Of a stretch of 64,000 bases of DNA, positions 32,273 through 40,942 are shown piece after piece. The stretch is from assembly GCA_019116245.1 (NCBI GenBank), contig DXCC01000005.1, positions 46,702 to 110,701 of the forward strand, given 5' to 3'. The position numbers and the translations under genes were made by a program. Origin of the DNA: Candidatus Tidjanibacter faecipullorum (GTDB taxonomy: Bacteria > Bacteroidota > Bacteroidia > Bacteroidales > Rikenellaceae). Under the pieces are notes generated by a model. That model was given only the letters and a program-made list of their open reading frames with translations, was not told the origin of the DNA and did not search any database. Position 1 is the first letter of the stretch; each line of letters opens with the position of its first letter.

Positions 32273-32914
32273 TTAAGGAATATCCATGTATTTGTGCGTC
32301 TGGAGCGAGATGCGCCAGCGGGGGTGCGCCTTGACATACGCCACGATCAGCGCCATGGCCTCCGTCCGCCGCCCCCATTCGGGCTGCAGAAACAACCGGC
32401 AGTCGGGCCGCACACGCCCGGCACACGTCTCCGCCCAGGCCAGATCCTCCTCCGTGCCGACCACCACCTTCAGTTCGTCCGCCATGCGGCACGCCTCCCC
32501 GAGCGGCGGACGATGCCGTTTGGGCGAAAGGCAGATCCAGTCAAAGCGTCCGTCGGGCAGGTGGGTACCCGAGGTCTCCATCCACACCTGCAGTCCGGCC
32601 GCCGCCAACGCCCCGGTCAGCGGCTCGAGCGGGAAGAGGGTCGGTTCCCCGCCGGTGATGACCACGGCCGGCGCTCCGCTGGCCGCAGCCTGCCGGGCCA
32701 CGTCCGTCACCGCCGTCAGCGGGGCATCGGTGCCCTCCCACGTATAACGGGCATCGCACCACGGGCACCGCACGTCGCAGCCGCCCAGCCGCACGAAATA
32801 GGCGGCACACCCCGTATGGGCACCCTCCCCCTGCACCGTATAGAACATTTCGGCCACGGGCAGCCGGCTGCCGTCTCCTACCGCCGCAATCAACTCCTCC
32901 AGAGATCGTGTCAT
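32273..32914 (-). CDS. queE: 7-carboxy-7-deazaguanine synthase
   Basis: A 213-residue radical SAM enzyme that rearranges carboxytetrahydropterin to 7-carboxy-7-deazaguanine, an early step to preQ0 and queuosine. Cluster motif CDVRCPWCDARYTW (CxxxCxxC), preceded by FYTVQGEGAHTGCAAYFVRL, and VVITGGEPTLFPL. Its ATG overlaps the hpt stop codon (ATGA), so the genes are translationally coupled. queG, the last step, is at 20.7 kb. Confidence 0.95.
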   Translation of the reverse strand: MTRSLEELIAAVGDGSRLPVAEMFYTVQGEGAHTGCAAYFVRLGGCDVRCPWCDARYTWEGTDAPLTAVTDVARQAAASGAPAVVITGGEPTLFPLEPLTGALAAAGLQVWMETSGTHLPDGRFDWICLSPKRHRPPLGEACRMADELKVVVGTEEDLAWAETCAGRVRPDCRLFLQPEWGRRTEAMALIVAYVKAHPRWRISLQTHKYMDIP

Positions 32915-33474
32915 ACCCGTTCGCGATAGATGTCGGGCAGGTTACGCCCCAGTCCGTCATAGTCGAGGCCGAAGCCGACCAGAAATCCCTCCGGCAGCTC
33001 CATGCCCACGTAGTCCAGCGGCACCTGTTCGCACAGGGCCGACGGTTTGGCCAGCAGCACGGCCGTGCGGATCGAGGCGGGATGATGCACCTCCAGCAGT
33101 TCGAGCAGCCGGTGCATGCTGTGTCCGGTCTCCACAATGTCCTCCACGACGATGACATCCCGGTCGCAGATCGACTCCTGCAGCCCCATCACTTCGCGCA
33201 CGTGGCCCGTCGAAGCGGTTCCGCTGTACGAGGAGACCCGCACGAACGCCAGTTCGCACGGTACGGTGATCCGACGGACCAGTTCGGAGCAGAACATGAA
33301 CGCCCCGGTCAGCACCCCTACGATAATCGGCGGCCGATCGTTCGTCCGGTAGTCGGCATTGATCCGGTCAGCCAACCGGCCGGTCACGGCACAAAGCTCC
33401 TCGTAGGGAATGAACCGGTCGAAGGTCCGGTCGTGCAGCACGACCTGCTCGCCCTTGAGTTCCTGCATAGCCAT
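32911..33474 (-). CDS. hpt: Hypoxanthine phosphoribosyltransferase
   Basis: A 187-residue purine-salvage enzyme making IMP (and GMP) from the free base and PRPP. PRPP-binding loop VIVVEDIVETGHSMHRLLE, flexible loop region VSSYSGTASTG, and the C-terminal VGFGLDYDGLGRNLPDI. Start at 33474 (MAMQELKG) is preceded by GGAAAAAGAG; the ATG at 33468 is also possible. First gene of a likely operon hpt-queE-divIC-aroQ-flippase. Confidence 0.95.
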   Translation of the reverse strand: MAMQELKGEQVVLHDRTFDRFIPYEELCAVTGRLADRINADYRTNDRPPIIVGVLTGAFMFCSELVRRITVPCELAFVRVSSYSGTASTGHVREVMGLQESICDRDVIVVEDIVETGHSMHRLLELLEVHHPASIRTAVLLAKPSALCEQVPLDYVGMELPEGFLVGFGLDYDGLGRNLPDIYRERV

Positions 33475-33543
33475 AGCTCTTTTTCCAATGATTTTCTCTC
33501 GCTGCCGGCGGCACGCACCGCACCGCCGGAACAGCTTTGTCTG

Positions 33544-33551
33544 CAAAGGTA
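33544..33551 (-). promoter_or_regulatory. -7 box of hpt
   Basis: Minus-strand TACCTTTG, 70 bp before the hpt start codon; no clear -33 box. Confidence 0.55.
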
Positions 33552-34012
33552 CGAAAACATCTCCGAAAGCGGAACCGGTCTGCTCAAAACCGCATGCCCG
33601 CACACCACCCCCGCAACAACGTTCCGCACCAGACGGACCGGACGGCACCGCAGCCAACGCATCCCCCGGCTGCCAGCTATCGCCACCCAACAGCTGACTT
33701 CATACCCATCCCCGCCGCCTGTCCGGGCCCGTCCGGCTCCCGATCTCCGCTTGCCGCGACCTGCGCCACCTCCGCCGGTTTTCCGCGGCCACGGCTGCCG
33801 GACCGGTCTGCCACCGTTCCCGTCCCGCATTCTTCCGTTTCACGGTTGCGTCTCACGCCTGCGTCCTCTTCCCGACTCCTGCGCCGCCATTGCACCGTAC
33901 AGCCATGAAGCTGCCTGCCTGCCCGCCTGTCTGCCGGTCCGCAACCGCAGCCCCGCCGCCGACCCTTCGCCCGCTCCCCACACCCTCTCCGCCGGAGCAC
34001 AAAAAAACAAAA

Positions 34013-34040
34013 CGGGGCCGCTCCGAATGGAGCAGCCCCG
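34013..34040 (-). terminator. tsf terminator
   Basis: CGGGGC(C)GCTCC pairs with GGAGC(A)GCCCCG around a GAAT loop. On the minus strand T-rich sequence follows (34010-34001). It lies 25 bp past the tsf stop codon. Confidence 0.85.
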
Positions 34041-34064
34041 CATGCAAACGGATCCGCAGGGTAA

Positions 34065-34886
34065 TTAGTCGTTCAGCGAGAAACGCTTGTAAGCGACAAC
34101 CTGCGCCTCCTTGTCGATCGACTGGATGTGCTGGCCGACGCTCTCCTTCGGATTCTTTACGAAATCCTGGTTCCAGAGCGTGTTCTCCTTGAGGAACTTC
34201 TTCACCTTGCCGTCGGCGATTCGGTCGAGCATGTTCTCGGGCTTGCCCTCCAGACGGGCCTGCTCACGACCGATCTCGTGCTCTTTCTCGATCACCTCTT
34301 TCGGGCAGTCGGCCTCGTTGATGGCTACCGGAGCCATGGCCGTAGCCTGCATGGCGATGTCGTGTGCCAGTTCGTCCGGAACAACCTTGTTGAAACCGAT
34401 CATGGCACCCACCTTGTGGTTGATGTGCACGTAAGCGGCGCAGAAGGGAGCCTCGATGCGTGCGTAGAAAGGCATCTCCACCTTCTCACCCGTCTGACCC
34501 GACTTCTCCGAAACGAGGTCGGCCACCGTGCGGCCGCCTTCCGTCGTAGCGAGCAGCGCAGCCAGGTCGGCCACGTCGTTCTTCACGGCAATGTCCAGAA
34601 TCTCGTTGGCCGTCTTGCTGAAGCCTTCGTTCTTGGCCACGAAGTCCGTCTCGCAGGCCAGGCACAGCATGTAGGCTTTCGTACCGGCCACGTGAGCCAC
34701 AACGACACCCTCCGATGCGTTGCGGTCGGCACGCTTGCTGGCAACGAGCTTACCCTTTTCGCGAATGATCTCCACGGCACGATCCATGTCGCCGTTGGCC
34801 TCTGCAAGTGCGTTCTTGCAGTCCATCATGCCGGCCATCGTCATCTTGCGCAGCTTTGCTACGTCCGCAAGTTTTATCTCTGCCAT
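34065..34886 (-). CDS. tsf: Translation elongation factor Ts
   Basis: A 273-residue nucleotide exchange factor for EF-Tu. The N-terminal UBA-like domain contains KLRKMTMAGMMDCKNALAEA and the loop with EIIREKGK, then the TDFVAKNEGF exchange motif. The core subdomains contain HINHKVGAMIGFN and MQATAMAPVAINEADCP. Slightly shorter than E. coli Ts, normal for the phylum. It lies 149 bp downstream of rpsB, with a hairpin between. Confidence 0.97.
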   Translation of the reverse strand: MAEIKLADVAKLRKMTMAGMMDCKNALAEANGDMDRAVEIIREKGKLVASKRADRNASEGVVVAHVAGTKAYMLCLACETDFVAKNEGFSKTANEILDIAVKNDVADLAALLATTEGGRTVADLVSEKSGQTGEKVEMPFYARIEAPFCAAYVHINHKVGAMIGFNKVVPDELAHDIAMQATAMAPVAINEADCPKEVIEKEHEIGREQARLEGKPENMLDRIADGKVKKFLKENTLWNQDFVKNPKESVGQHIQSIDKEAQVVAYKRFSLND

Positions 34887-34969
34887 AAGTAAAATCTCCT
34901 TTTGTTGTTTGACTCTATTGGTTCCGGATTTTCACCGGAGCGACGGGCTTTCGCCTGCCACTTTAACCG

Positions 34970-35006
34970 AACTACGGGAAGATGCCTGCGGCACGTCCCC
35001 GTAGTT
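34970..35006 (-). other. Hairpin between rpsB and tsf
   Basis: Arms AACTACGGG (34970-34978) and CCCGTAGTT (34998-35006) with an inner TGCC/GGCA stem, in the spacer between rpsB and tsf. With no T run it is more likely an attenuator or processing site that adjusts tsf relative to rpsB than a full terminator. Confidence 0.45.
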
Positions 35007-35035
35007 TCGTATTAACGTATCAAGGAACCGCCTTA

Positions 35036-35887
35036 TTATTCGGCCGTCTCTTCCTTCTTCTCCTCGGCAGCGGGCTGCTCGGCTGCTTCCTCGGCGAAAT
35101 CCTCGCTGGCAGCAACCTTCACCGACTTGCGGATGCGGGGCTTTGCCTCTTTGTCCTTGCCTGCAGCAGCGGCCTCCTCGGCCTCCTTGTCCTTCTCCAG
35201 CTTGCGCTCGGTCAGACCTTCGGCAATCGCCTGCGTCATCGCGTCGATGATGACGGCAATACTCTTCGTTGCATCGTCGTTCGCCGGAATTACGTAATCG
35301 ATGTCTGTCGGATCACAACAGGTATCTACCATGGCGAATACCGGGATGCTGAGGCGTTTTGCCTCCTTCACCGCATTCTGCTCCTTCTGTACGTCCACTA
35401 CGAAGAGGGCTGCGGGCAGACGGGTCAGGTCGGCGATGGAACCGAGGTTCTTTTCCAGTTTGGCACGCTGACGAGAGATCTGGAGTTTCTCGCGTTTGGA
35501 AAGGTTGTCGTAAGTGCCGTCGGCCGTCATCTTGTCGATGGTGGCCATTTTCTTCACGGCTTTACGTATCGTGGGGAAGTTGGTGAGCATACCGCCGGGC
35601 CAGCGCTCGGTAACGTACGGCATGTTGACCGTAGCCACCTTTTCGGCTACGACCTCTTTCGCCTGCTTCTTGGTAGCGACGAAGAGGATACGGCGACCGC
35701 TCTTGGCGATCTGTTTGAGGGCGGCAGCCGCCTCATCGACTTTCACCACCGTTTTATGAAGGTCGATGATGTGAATCCCGTTCTTCTCCATGAAGATGTA
35801 CGGAGCCATTTTGGGATTCCATTTTCTTTTCAGGTGACCGAAGTGAACTCCGGCTTCCAATAACTGATTAAAATCTGTTCTTGGCAT
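35036..35887 (-). CDS. rpsB: 30S ribosomal protein S2
   Basis: A 283-residue small-subunit protein. Family signatures: LLEAGVHFGHLKRKWNPKM near the N-terminus and PVFAMVDTCCDPTDIDYVIPANDDA near residue 200. The C-terminal tail is Lys/Glu/Ala-rich (AAAAGKDKEAKPRIRK and EEAAEQPAAEEKKEE), longer than in E. coli, as is common in Bacteroidota. It is followed by tsf, the usual order. Confidence 0.98.
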   Translation of the reverse strand: MPRTDFNQLLEAGVHFGHLKRKWNPKMAPYIFMEKNGIHIIDLHKTVVKVDEAAAALKQIAKSGRRILFVATKKQAKEVVAEKVATVNMPYVTERWPGGMLTNFPTIRKAVKKMATIDKMTADGTYDNLSKREKLQISRQRAKLEKNLGSIADLTRLPAALFVVDVQKEQNAVKEAKRLSIPVFAMVDTCCDPTDIDYVIPANDDATKSIAVIIDAMTQAIAEGLTERKLEKDKEAEEAAAAGKDKEAKPRIRKSVKVAASEDFAEEAAEQPAAEEKKEETAE

Positions 35888-36064
35888 TACTGTCTGTGTT
35901 TTTCTAATTTTAATTCTCTTTCCATCAATCCGCAGGTAACGCTCGGCCGATCAGGCGATCAGGCGGTCCGGCGGATTTCCCGCGGAAAGGCAACCGTACG
36001 AGTAATCGTCCCGCAGGAGAGTCTGTACGATTTGAGAACCTTTTCCGTGCTTTGTCGGGACGTA
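35888..36064 (-). other. Spacer between rpsI and rpsB
   Basis: A 177-nt spacer upstream of rpsB. A 7-bp inverted repeat (CGTCCCG at 36007-36013 with CGGGACG at 36056-36062) and several short GC-rich stems suggest a structured leader, possibly for S2 autoregulation. No known leader fold could be assigned by eye. Confidence 0.3.
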
Positions 36065-36451
36065 TTAACGTTTGCTGAACTGGAATTTCCTACGTGCGCC
36101 GGGCTGACCGGGTTTCTTACGCTCAACCTCACGCGAGTCGCGGGTAAGGAATCCGTTCTTCTTCATGATCGTACGCCATTCGGGGTTGATCTCGATCAGT
36201 GCACGGGCGATGCCGAGTCGTGCAGCTTCAGCCTGGCCGTGGATACCGCCGCCGGTAAGGTTGATGGTGATGTCATAGCTTTCCGCGTTCTCCAGCACCA
36301 ACAGGGGCTGTTTTACGACATACTGGAAAATGTCCAGCGGAAAGTAGGTCTCCATCGGCTTGTGGTTTACGGTAATGGTTCCCTTGCCGGGTTTCACGTA
36401 AACGCGGGCAACGGCAGCTTTCCTACGTCCTACGGTGTTTACAACTTCCAT
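36065..36451 (-). CDS. rpsI: 30S ribosomal protein S9
   Basis: A 128-residue small-subunit protein whose basic C-terminal tail reaches the P site. Signature features: TVGRRKAAVARVYVKPGKG, GGGIHGQAEAARLGIARAL and the tail KKPGQPGARRKFQFSKR. It starts 5 bp after the rplM stop codon, the conserved rplM-rpsI pair. Confidence 0.98.
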   Translation of the reverse strand: MEVVNTVGRRKAAVARVYVKPGKGTITVNHKPMETYFPLDIFQYVVKQPLLVLENAESYDITINLTGGGIHGQAEAARLGIARALIEINPEWRTIMKKNGFLTRDSREVERKKPGQPGARRKFQFSKR

Positions 36452-36456
36452 AGTTT

Positions 36457-36912
36457 CTACTTAATCTCGTTTAATTTGACGGTTTTGGGGTTCTGCGCTG
36501 CATGCGGATGCTCCGCTCCGGCGTAGATCCTGAGGTTTCTGAGAAGCGCATCTCCGAGGCGCGTCTTGGGCAACATGCCTTTCACGGCGTGCTGCAGGAG
36601 GAATTCGGGCTTCCTTCTGAGGGTCTCTACCGGATTGGTGAAACGCTGTCCTCCCGGATAGCCGGTGTGTCTCGTGTAGACCTTGTCGGTCATCTTTCTA
36701 CCCGTGAACCTTACTTTGTCGATGTTGATAACGATGACGTTGTCACCGCAATCCACATGAGGCGTAAAGTTGGGTTTGTGCTTGCCGCGGAGGATCTTGG
36801 CCACCTGCGAGGCAAGACGTCCCAAAACCTCCCCTTCCGCATCGATGACGATCCATTCCTTGTTGACCGTCTTGGCGTTAGCGGAGATTGTTTTGTAACT
36901 CTGTGAATCCAC
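36457..36912 (-). CDS. rplM: 50S ribosomal protein L13
   Basis: A 151-residue large-subunit protein. Signature features: WIVIDAEGEVLGRLASQVAK, the KPNFTPHVDCGDNVIVIN segment and AVKGMLPKTRLG. It begins with GTG (MDSQSYKT). First gene of the rplM-rpsI-rpsB-tsf group. A -7 box lies at 36987-36980, with a short hairpin at the start of the transcript. Confidence 0.97.
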   Translation of the reverse strand: MDSQSYKTISANAKTVNKEWIVIDAEGEVLGRLASQVAKILRGKHKPNFTPHVDCGDNVIVINIDKVRFTGRKMTDKVYTRHTGYPGGQRFTNPVETLRRKPEFLLQHAVKGMLPKTRLGDALLRNLRIYAGAEHPHAAQNPKTVKLNEIK

Positions 36913-36960
36913 TTTGTTTACGTTTTTTAAATACCTGTTAGTAATTATTTGTGATCCGTA

Positions 36961-36987
36961 CCCGTACTCTACGGGCGTGCAAAGATA
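36961..36987 (-). promoter_or_regulatory. Promoter and 5' hairpin of the rplM operon
   Basis: Minus-strand TATCTTTG (36987-36980) is followed at the expected start of the transcript by CCCGTAGAGTACGGG (36975-36961), a 6-bp perfect stem with a 3-nt loop. The leader is about 60 nt. The hairpin may stabilise the mRNA or bind a ribosomal protein. Confidence 0.6.
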
Positions 36988-37081
36988 ATGATTTTTCGTT
37001 CAATTAAAAAACTATCGACGAAATTGATTGATTCCGGCCCCGTTGGCCCCTCGGCTGCGGCCGGCGTCGCACGGAGCGTCG

Positions 37082-37636
37082 CTACAGACCGGGCGGCAGT
37101 TTGTCGGCCATGAGCGCCCGGCAGTCATACCGCTCCCCGTCCGCCACGAACGTGCCGTCGCCGACGGCATGCACCATCCGCCGGTCGCGGCAGGCGGTAT
37201 TCTCCACCACACGCATCACCTCCAGCACGACGAAACCGTAGGGTTCGACATGATCGACCACCCGGCACTCCAGGCAGGCCATGCAGCCGTCGATCAGCGG
37301 TGCGGCGACCGTAGCGGCCGGCAGGGCCGTCAGTCCGAAACGCCGGAACTTGTCCGTATCGGCGCCGCTGACGTCGCCGATGCGCACCACCGTTTCGATC
37401 ATGTCGGCGGGCGGAATGCAGACCACGCACTCGCGACGCTCCATCAGCGCGCCGAAGGAGTAGTTCCACGAGCCGGTCGTCAGCACGATGTGCCGGTCGA
37501 AATCGATCGCCATGGTCCACGAGATGGTCATGACATTGTTCCGCTTGCCGTCGAATGTCGTGACCAGCACAACGGGCCCCGGCTCGATGAAGGTCAGCGC
37601 CCGTTCCAGGGGCAGCTCTTTCCAATGCGATTCCAT
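37082..37636 (-). CDS. Flavin reductase-like domain protein
   Basis: A 184-residue FMN-binding split-barrel protein of the flavin reductase-like family. Features: GPVVLVTTFDGKRNNVMTISW and the WNYSFGALMERRECVVCIPP region, both typical, with GVSGADTDKF-like residues (GDVSGADTDKFRRFGL) in the middle. It could use flavin to reduce a small substrate; the reaction is unknown. Several Cys residues (VVCIPP, CMACLEC) are notable. Monocistronic, downstream of the small outer-membrane gene by 78 bp. Confidence 0.88.
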   Translation of the reverse strand: MESHWKELPLERALTFIEPGPVVLVTTFDGKRNNVMTISWTMAIDFDRHIVLTTGSWNYSFGALMERRECVVCIPPADMIETVVRIGDVSGADTDKFRRFGLTALPAATVAAPLIDGCMACLECRVVDHVEPYGFVVLEVMRVVENTACRDRRMVHAVGDGTFVADGERYDCRALMADKLPPGL

Positions 37637-37713
37637 ACTTCAATTCCTTTTATTATGAACAGCGGGGTGCGGCAGCCGCCGCACCCCGTCCGCCAACTTG
37701 TCTTTCTGCCGCG

Positions 37714-38262
37714 CTACAACTTGAACGACACGCCCAGCGTGAAATAGGCCACGCCGAAGCCGAACTCGCCGTAAACGGCCATATAGGGCAGCACATAGTA
37801 TTTTGCACCGAGATAGAAGTCACCCACGAAGCCGCCGTTGCGGGGCGGATTGCCGGCTCCGGGCCAGATACCCTCATTGCGGGTATTGGCGATGTTGCCG
37901 CCCAGCATGATGCCGGCATAGGTGTCGAGCCGCTCCACGAATTCATAGTGGAACGTACCCCGCACCCCCAGCAGCACGCTGTTGATGTATTGATAGAACA
38001 GCCGGTCATACGTCTTTTGTCCCGCCGCATAGCCGATGCAGGCTCCCACGCCGATCGCGCTGTGCGCATCGAACAGATGATCCACCACGCCGTATTCGCC
38101 CTGAAAGACGATCGGAGGCACCACCGTGCGGCCGATATCCAGGGCGGTGCCGATGCCGACGCCGGCACTCAGCACGATGCTGTTTTTGGTCATGGTCGTC
38201 TGTCCCTTGGCGCCGCACACAATACCCAGCAGGGCTACGACGAGCAACAATCCTTTTTTCAT
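37714..38262 (-). CDS. Small outer-membrane beta-barrel-like protein
   Basis: A 182-residue exported protein. The N-terminal signal peptide is MKKGLLLVVALLGIVCGAKG. The mature part is alternating beta strands rich in Gly and aromatic residues (NSIVLSAGVGIGTALDIG, GVRGTFHYEFVERLDTYAG, FYLGAKYYVLPYMAVYGE) and ends with the aromatic-hydrophobic motif VAYFTLGVSFKL, a usual outer-membrane insertion signal. Function unknown; probably an eight-stranded barrel of the porin-like family. Start was placed at the signal-peptide methionine. Confidence 0.82.
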   Translation of the reverse strand: MKKGLLLVVALLGIVCGAKGQTTMTKNSIVLSAGVGIGTALDIGRTVVPPIVFQGEYGVVDHLFDAHSAIGVGACIGYAAGQKTYDRLFYQYINSVLLGVRGTFHYEFVERLDTYAGIMLGGNIANTRNEGIWPGAGNPPRNGGFVGDFYLGAKYYVLPYMAVYGEFGFGVAYFTLGVSFKL

Positions 38263-38397
38263 AATCGCATCCGATTGGTTCACTTTCTCCGTCCGGGCGG
38301 TTCCCCGCCGCCGGACCAGCATGCAAAATAAGCATTTTCCACGCAACCGGCCAAACAAATCGGCGTCCCAAACCGGAGAAGATTCGGCGGGAAGCGG

Positions 38398-38405
38398 TAT
38401 TTTTG
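38398..38405 (+). promoter_or_regulatory. -7 box of the MATE gene
   Basis: TATTTTTG, 33 bp before the start codon; no good -33 box. Confidence 0.5.
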
Positions 38406-38437
38406 CCCTTTGAAAACCCACTTCAAACCCTTTTCGC

Positions 38438-39778
38438 ATGCAGGAAATGAATCGGCGGATCCTCCGACTCGCCATTCCAAACATCATATCGAACATCACG
38501 ATCCCGCTGCTGGGCATGATCGACACCGCCATCGTCGGCCGGCTCGGCGAAGCGGCCGCCATCGGCGCCATCGGCATCGGCACGACCATCTTCAACATGA
38601 TCTACTGGACCTGCGGCTTTCTCCGCATGGGTACCAGCGGCATCACCGCCCAGGCCTACGGGTCGCGCAACCTGCGGGAATGCACCCACATCCTGGTCCG
38701 CTCCATGACGGTGGCCATCGTACTGGCCGTGCTGCTGATCCTCTTCCGCTACCCCATCGGCAACCTGGCCCTGCGGCTGATGCAGGGCAGCGAAGGCGCC
38801 CAGCGGCTGGCCGCCGACTACTTCTTCGCCCGCATCTGGGCCGCCCCGGCCTCCATCTCGCTCTTCGCCATCCACGGCTGGTTCATCGGCATGCAGAATT
38901 CCAAGACCCCGATGGTCGTCTCGCTGATCTCCAACGTGGTGAACATCATCTTCAGCCTGCTGTTCGTCTTCCGCTACGACATGGGCATCGCAGGCGTGGC
39001 ATGGGGTACGGTCGTGGCCCAATATTCGGGTGTGGCCGCCTCGTGGATCTTCTGGAGCGTCAATTACGGACGCCTGCGCAAATACATCGACTGGCGGGCC
39101 AGCATGCGCCTGAAGCCCATGACCCAGTTCTTCCACATCAACAAGGACATCTTCCTGCGCACCCTCTGCCTCGTGGCGGCCTACACCTTCTTCACGGCCG
39201 CCTCGTCACGCTTCGGCGACGACGTGCTGGCCACCAACACGCTGCTGATGCAGCTCTTCACCCTCTTCTCCTACATGTCCGACGGCTTCGCCTATGCGGC
39301 CGAATCGCTCTCCGGCCGCTACATTGGCGCCCGCAACCGGAGCGGACTGAAGGAAGCCATCGGACGGCTGATGGTCTGGAGCTTCGGCATCGCCCTGCTC
39401 TACGTGGCCATCTATCTGACCGGCTGGCGGGCCATTCTCTCCATCTTCACCGATTCGGAAGAGATCATCGCCACCGCCCGCCACTACATCGGCTGGGTCA
39501 TCGTCATCCCGCTGGCGGGCTGCCTGCCCTTCCTCATCGACGGCATCCTGCTGGGCGCCACCCGCACCAAGATGCTGCGCAACACCATGTTCATCGCCAT
39601 CGCCTGCTATTTTGCGCTCTACTACGCCACGGTAGGCACGCTGGGCAACAATGCCATCTGGCTGGCCTTCGTCTCCTTCATCGTGCTGCGCGGCGCCCTG
39701 CTGCTGATCGTCACACGCAACCTGTCGCCCGCCCGGCTGATGCCCGACCCGCCTGCCGCGCCGTCGGACAGACCATAA
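38438..39778 (+). CDS. MATE-family efflux transporter (DinF-like)
   Basis: A 446-residue inner-membrane exporter with 12 predicted helices. MATE features: LAIPNIISNITIPLLGMIDTAIVGRLG at the start and GTTIFNMIYWTCGFLRMGTSGITAQAYG in helix 2-3, characteristic of the DinF subgroup. The substrate is unknown, presumably cationic drugs or metabolites exchanged for Na+ or H+. Monocistronic with a very stable terminator. Confidence 0.93.
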   Translation: MQEMNRRILRLAIPNIISNITIPLLGMIDTAIVGRLGEAAAIGAIGIGTTIFNMIYWTCGFLRMGTSGITAQAYGSRNLRECTHILVRSMTVAIVLAVLLILFRYPIGNLALRLMQGSEGAQRLAADYFFARIWAAPASISLFAIHGWFIGMQNSKTPMVVSLISNVVNIIFSLLFVFRYDMGIAGVAWGTVVAQYSGVAASWIFWSVNYGRLRKYIDWRASMRLKPMTQFFHINKDIFLRTLCLVAAYTFFTAASSRFGDDVLATNTLLMQLFTLFSYMSDGFAYAAESLSGRYIGARNRSGLKEAIGRLMVWSFGIALLYVAIYLTGWRAILSIFTDSEEIIATARHYIGWVIVIPLAGCLPFLIDGILLGATRTKMLRNTMFIAIACYFALYYATVGTLGNNAIWLAFVSFIVLRGALLLIVTRNLSPARLMPDPPAAPSDRP

Positions 39779-39794
39779 CACGTCCCGCCCAAAC

Positions 39795-39837
39795 AAGGCA
39801 AGCCGTCGTGCGATCCGATCGCACGACGGCTTGCCTT
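39795..39837 (+). terminator. 20-bp perfect hairpin after the MATE gene
   Basis: AAGGCAAGCCGTCGTGCGAT (39795-39814) pairs perfectly with 39818-39837 across a 3-nt loop. It lies between convergent genes, 16 bp after the MATE stop codon. Confidence 0.9.
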
Positions 39838-39909
39838 ATACGACTCTATCCTGCGATGAGGCCCCTCCGTTACCACAATTGTCCTCGCTGCACGATGGAT
39901 TGCCACAGC

Positions 39910-40911
39910 TTATTGCGCTGCAGCGGCCTGCTGCACACGAGCAGAACAGATCACGGTAGCGGACCGATTGTCCACCTTATAAGTACAATACAGCACCACA
40001 AACCCTTCCCGGGCGACGGCGCTGCGATTGGCTTCCGTTGTCTGCAGACGCCACAGCGATTCGTCGGCATTCACCTGCTCCACCCGCAGCCACGACACCG
40101 GCACCGCCTCTTCAAAGGTCGCATGAGCCACCGTAGCGGTGTAAACCTGATAGAAGCCGCTCACGAAACTCGAATTGATGCGGAAGTAGGTCTCCTCACC
40201 CGCTTCCGGACCGACGTTTGCGGTGAGTTCTCCGCCGTCAAACTCAACGGCCAGCTTGTCCTGCGCCCAGGAGAGTTGATAGACCCGGATGAGGCACGGC
40301 TCCGCATCCACCTCCGTGGTCCGGAGCTGAATCGTGCCGCAACGCATCTGCTCCCCGTCGTTGCCTTTAATCCGCACCAGCACGCCTTTCTCCCCGGTGC
40401 GTACGGCGGTCAGCCACTGCTGCGCCTCGGGCGCCACCTCGACCGTCCAGTTCACGCCGTCCATTACGTCAACCTGCACCACCTCATCCTTCGGCCCGGG
40501 TCCGAAGAGCAGTTCATCCTCCGCGGTGCTGATCCATACCGCCTCTTCGGGCCATGCCTCCTGCGTCACGGCAATGGTTTTGAGCAAGGCATTATGCTCC
40601 GCATCGCGCAGCCGTATCCGCGCCTGCCGCGGTTCGAGCGACCGGTTGTCGCCGACCGCCTCCACCACCAGCACCTCATTGTTGTCGTTCGTCGCCGCGA
40701 GCCACGATGCCGCCTCGGCGGGCACCACCTCGCAGCTCCAGGCGCCGTCGGCGGCCACATTCACATTGCGGGCGACATTGTCCTGCGCACCGAATTGCAG
40801 CTGATCGTAGGAGACCTCCATGTGCATCTCGTTCGTGGTACAGCCTGCGGCCAGCAGGGCGGCTCCGCAACCTGCGCCGATCCGCCACAAGATCTTATGG
40901 ATTGCTTTCAT
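39910..40911 (-). CDS. BACON-domain lipoprotein
   Basis: A 333-residue exported lipoprotein. The N-terminus ends in AALLAAGCTTNEM (lipobox, Cys near residue 24). The rest is about three immunoglobulin-like beta domains of the BACON type: the strand core FGAQDNVARNVNVAADGAWSCE, then ASWLAA with an ITVTQ-like end (KTIAVTQEAW), then a second with VQVDVMDGVNWTVEVAPEAQQWLTA. BACON domains are thought to bind carbohydrate or mucin-like ligands at the cell surface. It is the second gene of a pair with the next BACON gene, 31 bp apart, and has no enzyme domain. Confidence 0.85.
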   Translation of the reverse strand: MKAIHKILWRIGAGCGAALLAAGCTTNEMHMEVSYDQLQFGAQDNVARNVNVAADGAWSCEVVPAEAASWLAATNDNNEVLVVEAVGDNRSLEPRQARIRLRDAEHNALLKTIAVTQEAWPEEAVWISTAEDELLFGPGPKDEVVQVDVMDGVNWTVEVAPEAQQWLTAVRTGEKGVLVRIKGNDGEQMRCGTIQLRTTEVDAEPCLIRVYQLSWAQDKLAVEFDGGELTANVGPEAGEETYFRINSSFVSGFYQVYTATVAHATFEEAVPVSWLRVEQVNADESLWRLQTTEANRSAVAREGFVVLYCTYKVDNRSATVICSARVQQAAAAQ

Positions 40912-40942
40912 GCTTTCTGAATGCTATTGGTTCGACCTGTCC

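Larger units (their letters stand above)
33475..34064. other. 590-bp intergenic region
   Basis: The only signals are the hpt -7 box at 33544-33551 and the tsf terminator at 34013-34040. The stretch 33560-34000 is GC-rich with long, low-complexity open frames (Arg/Pro-rich) on both strands, and none has a recognisable domain. I see no gene there. Confidence 0.55.

Noticed and set aside
33552..34000. Arg/Pro-rich open frames between hpt and tsf
   Set aside because: Low complexity, found on both strands over the same DNA, no domains, no promoter.
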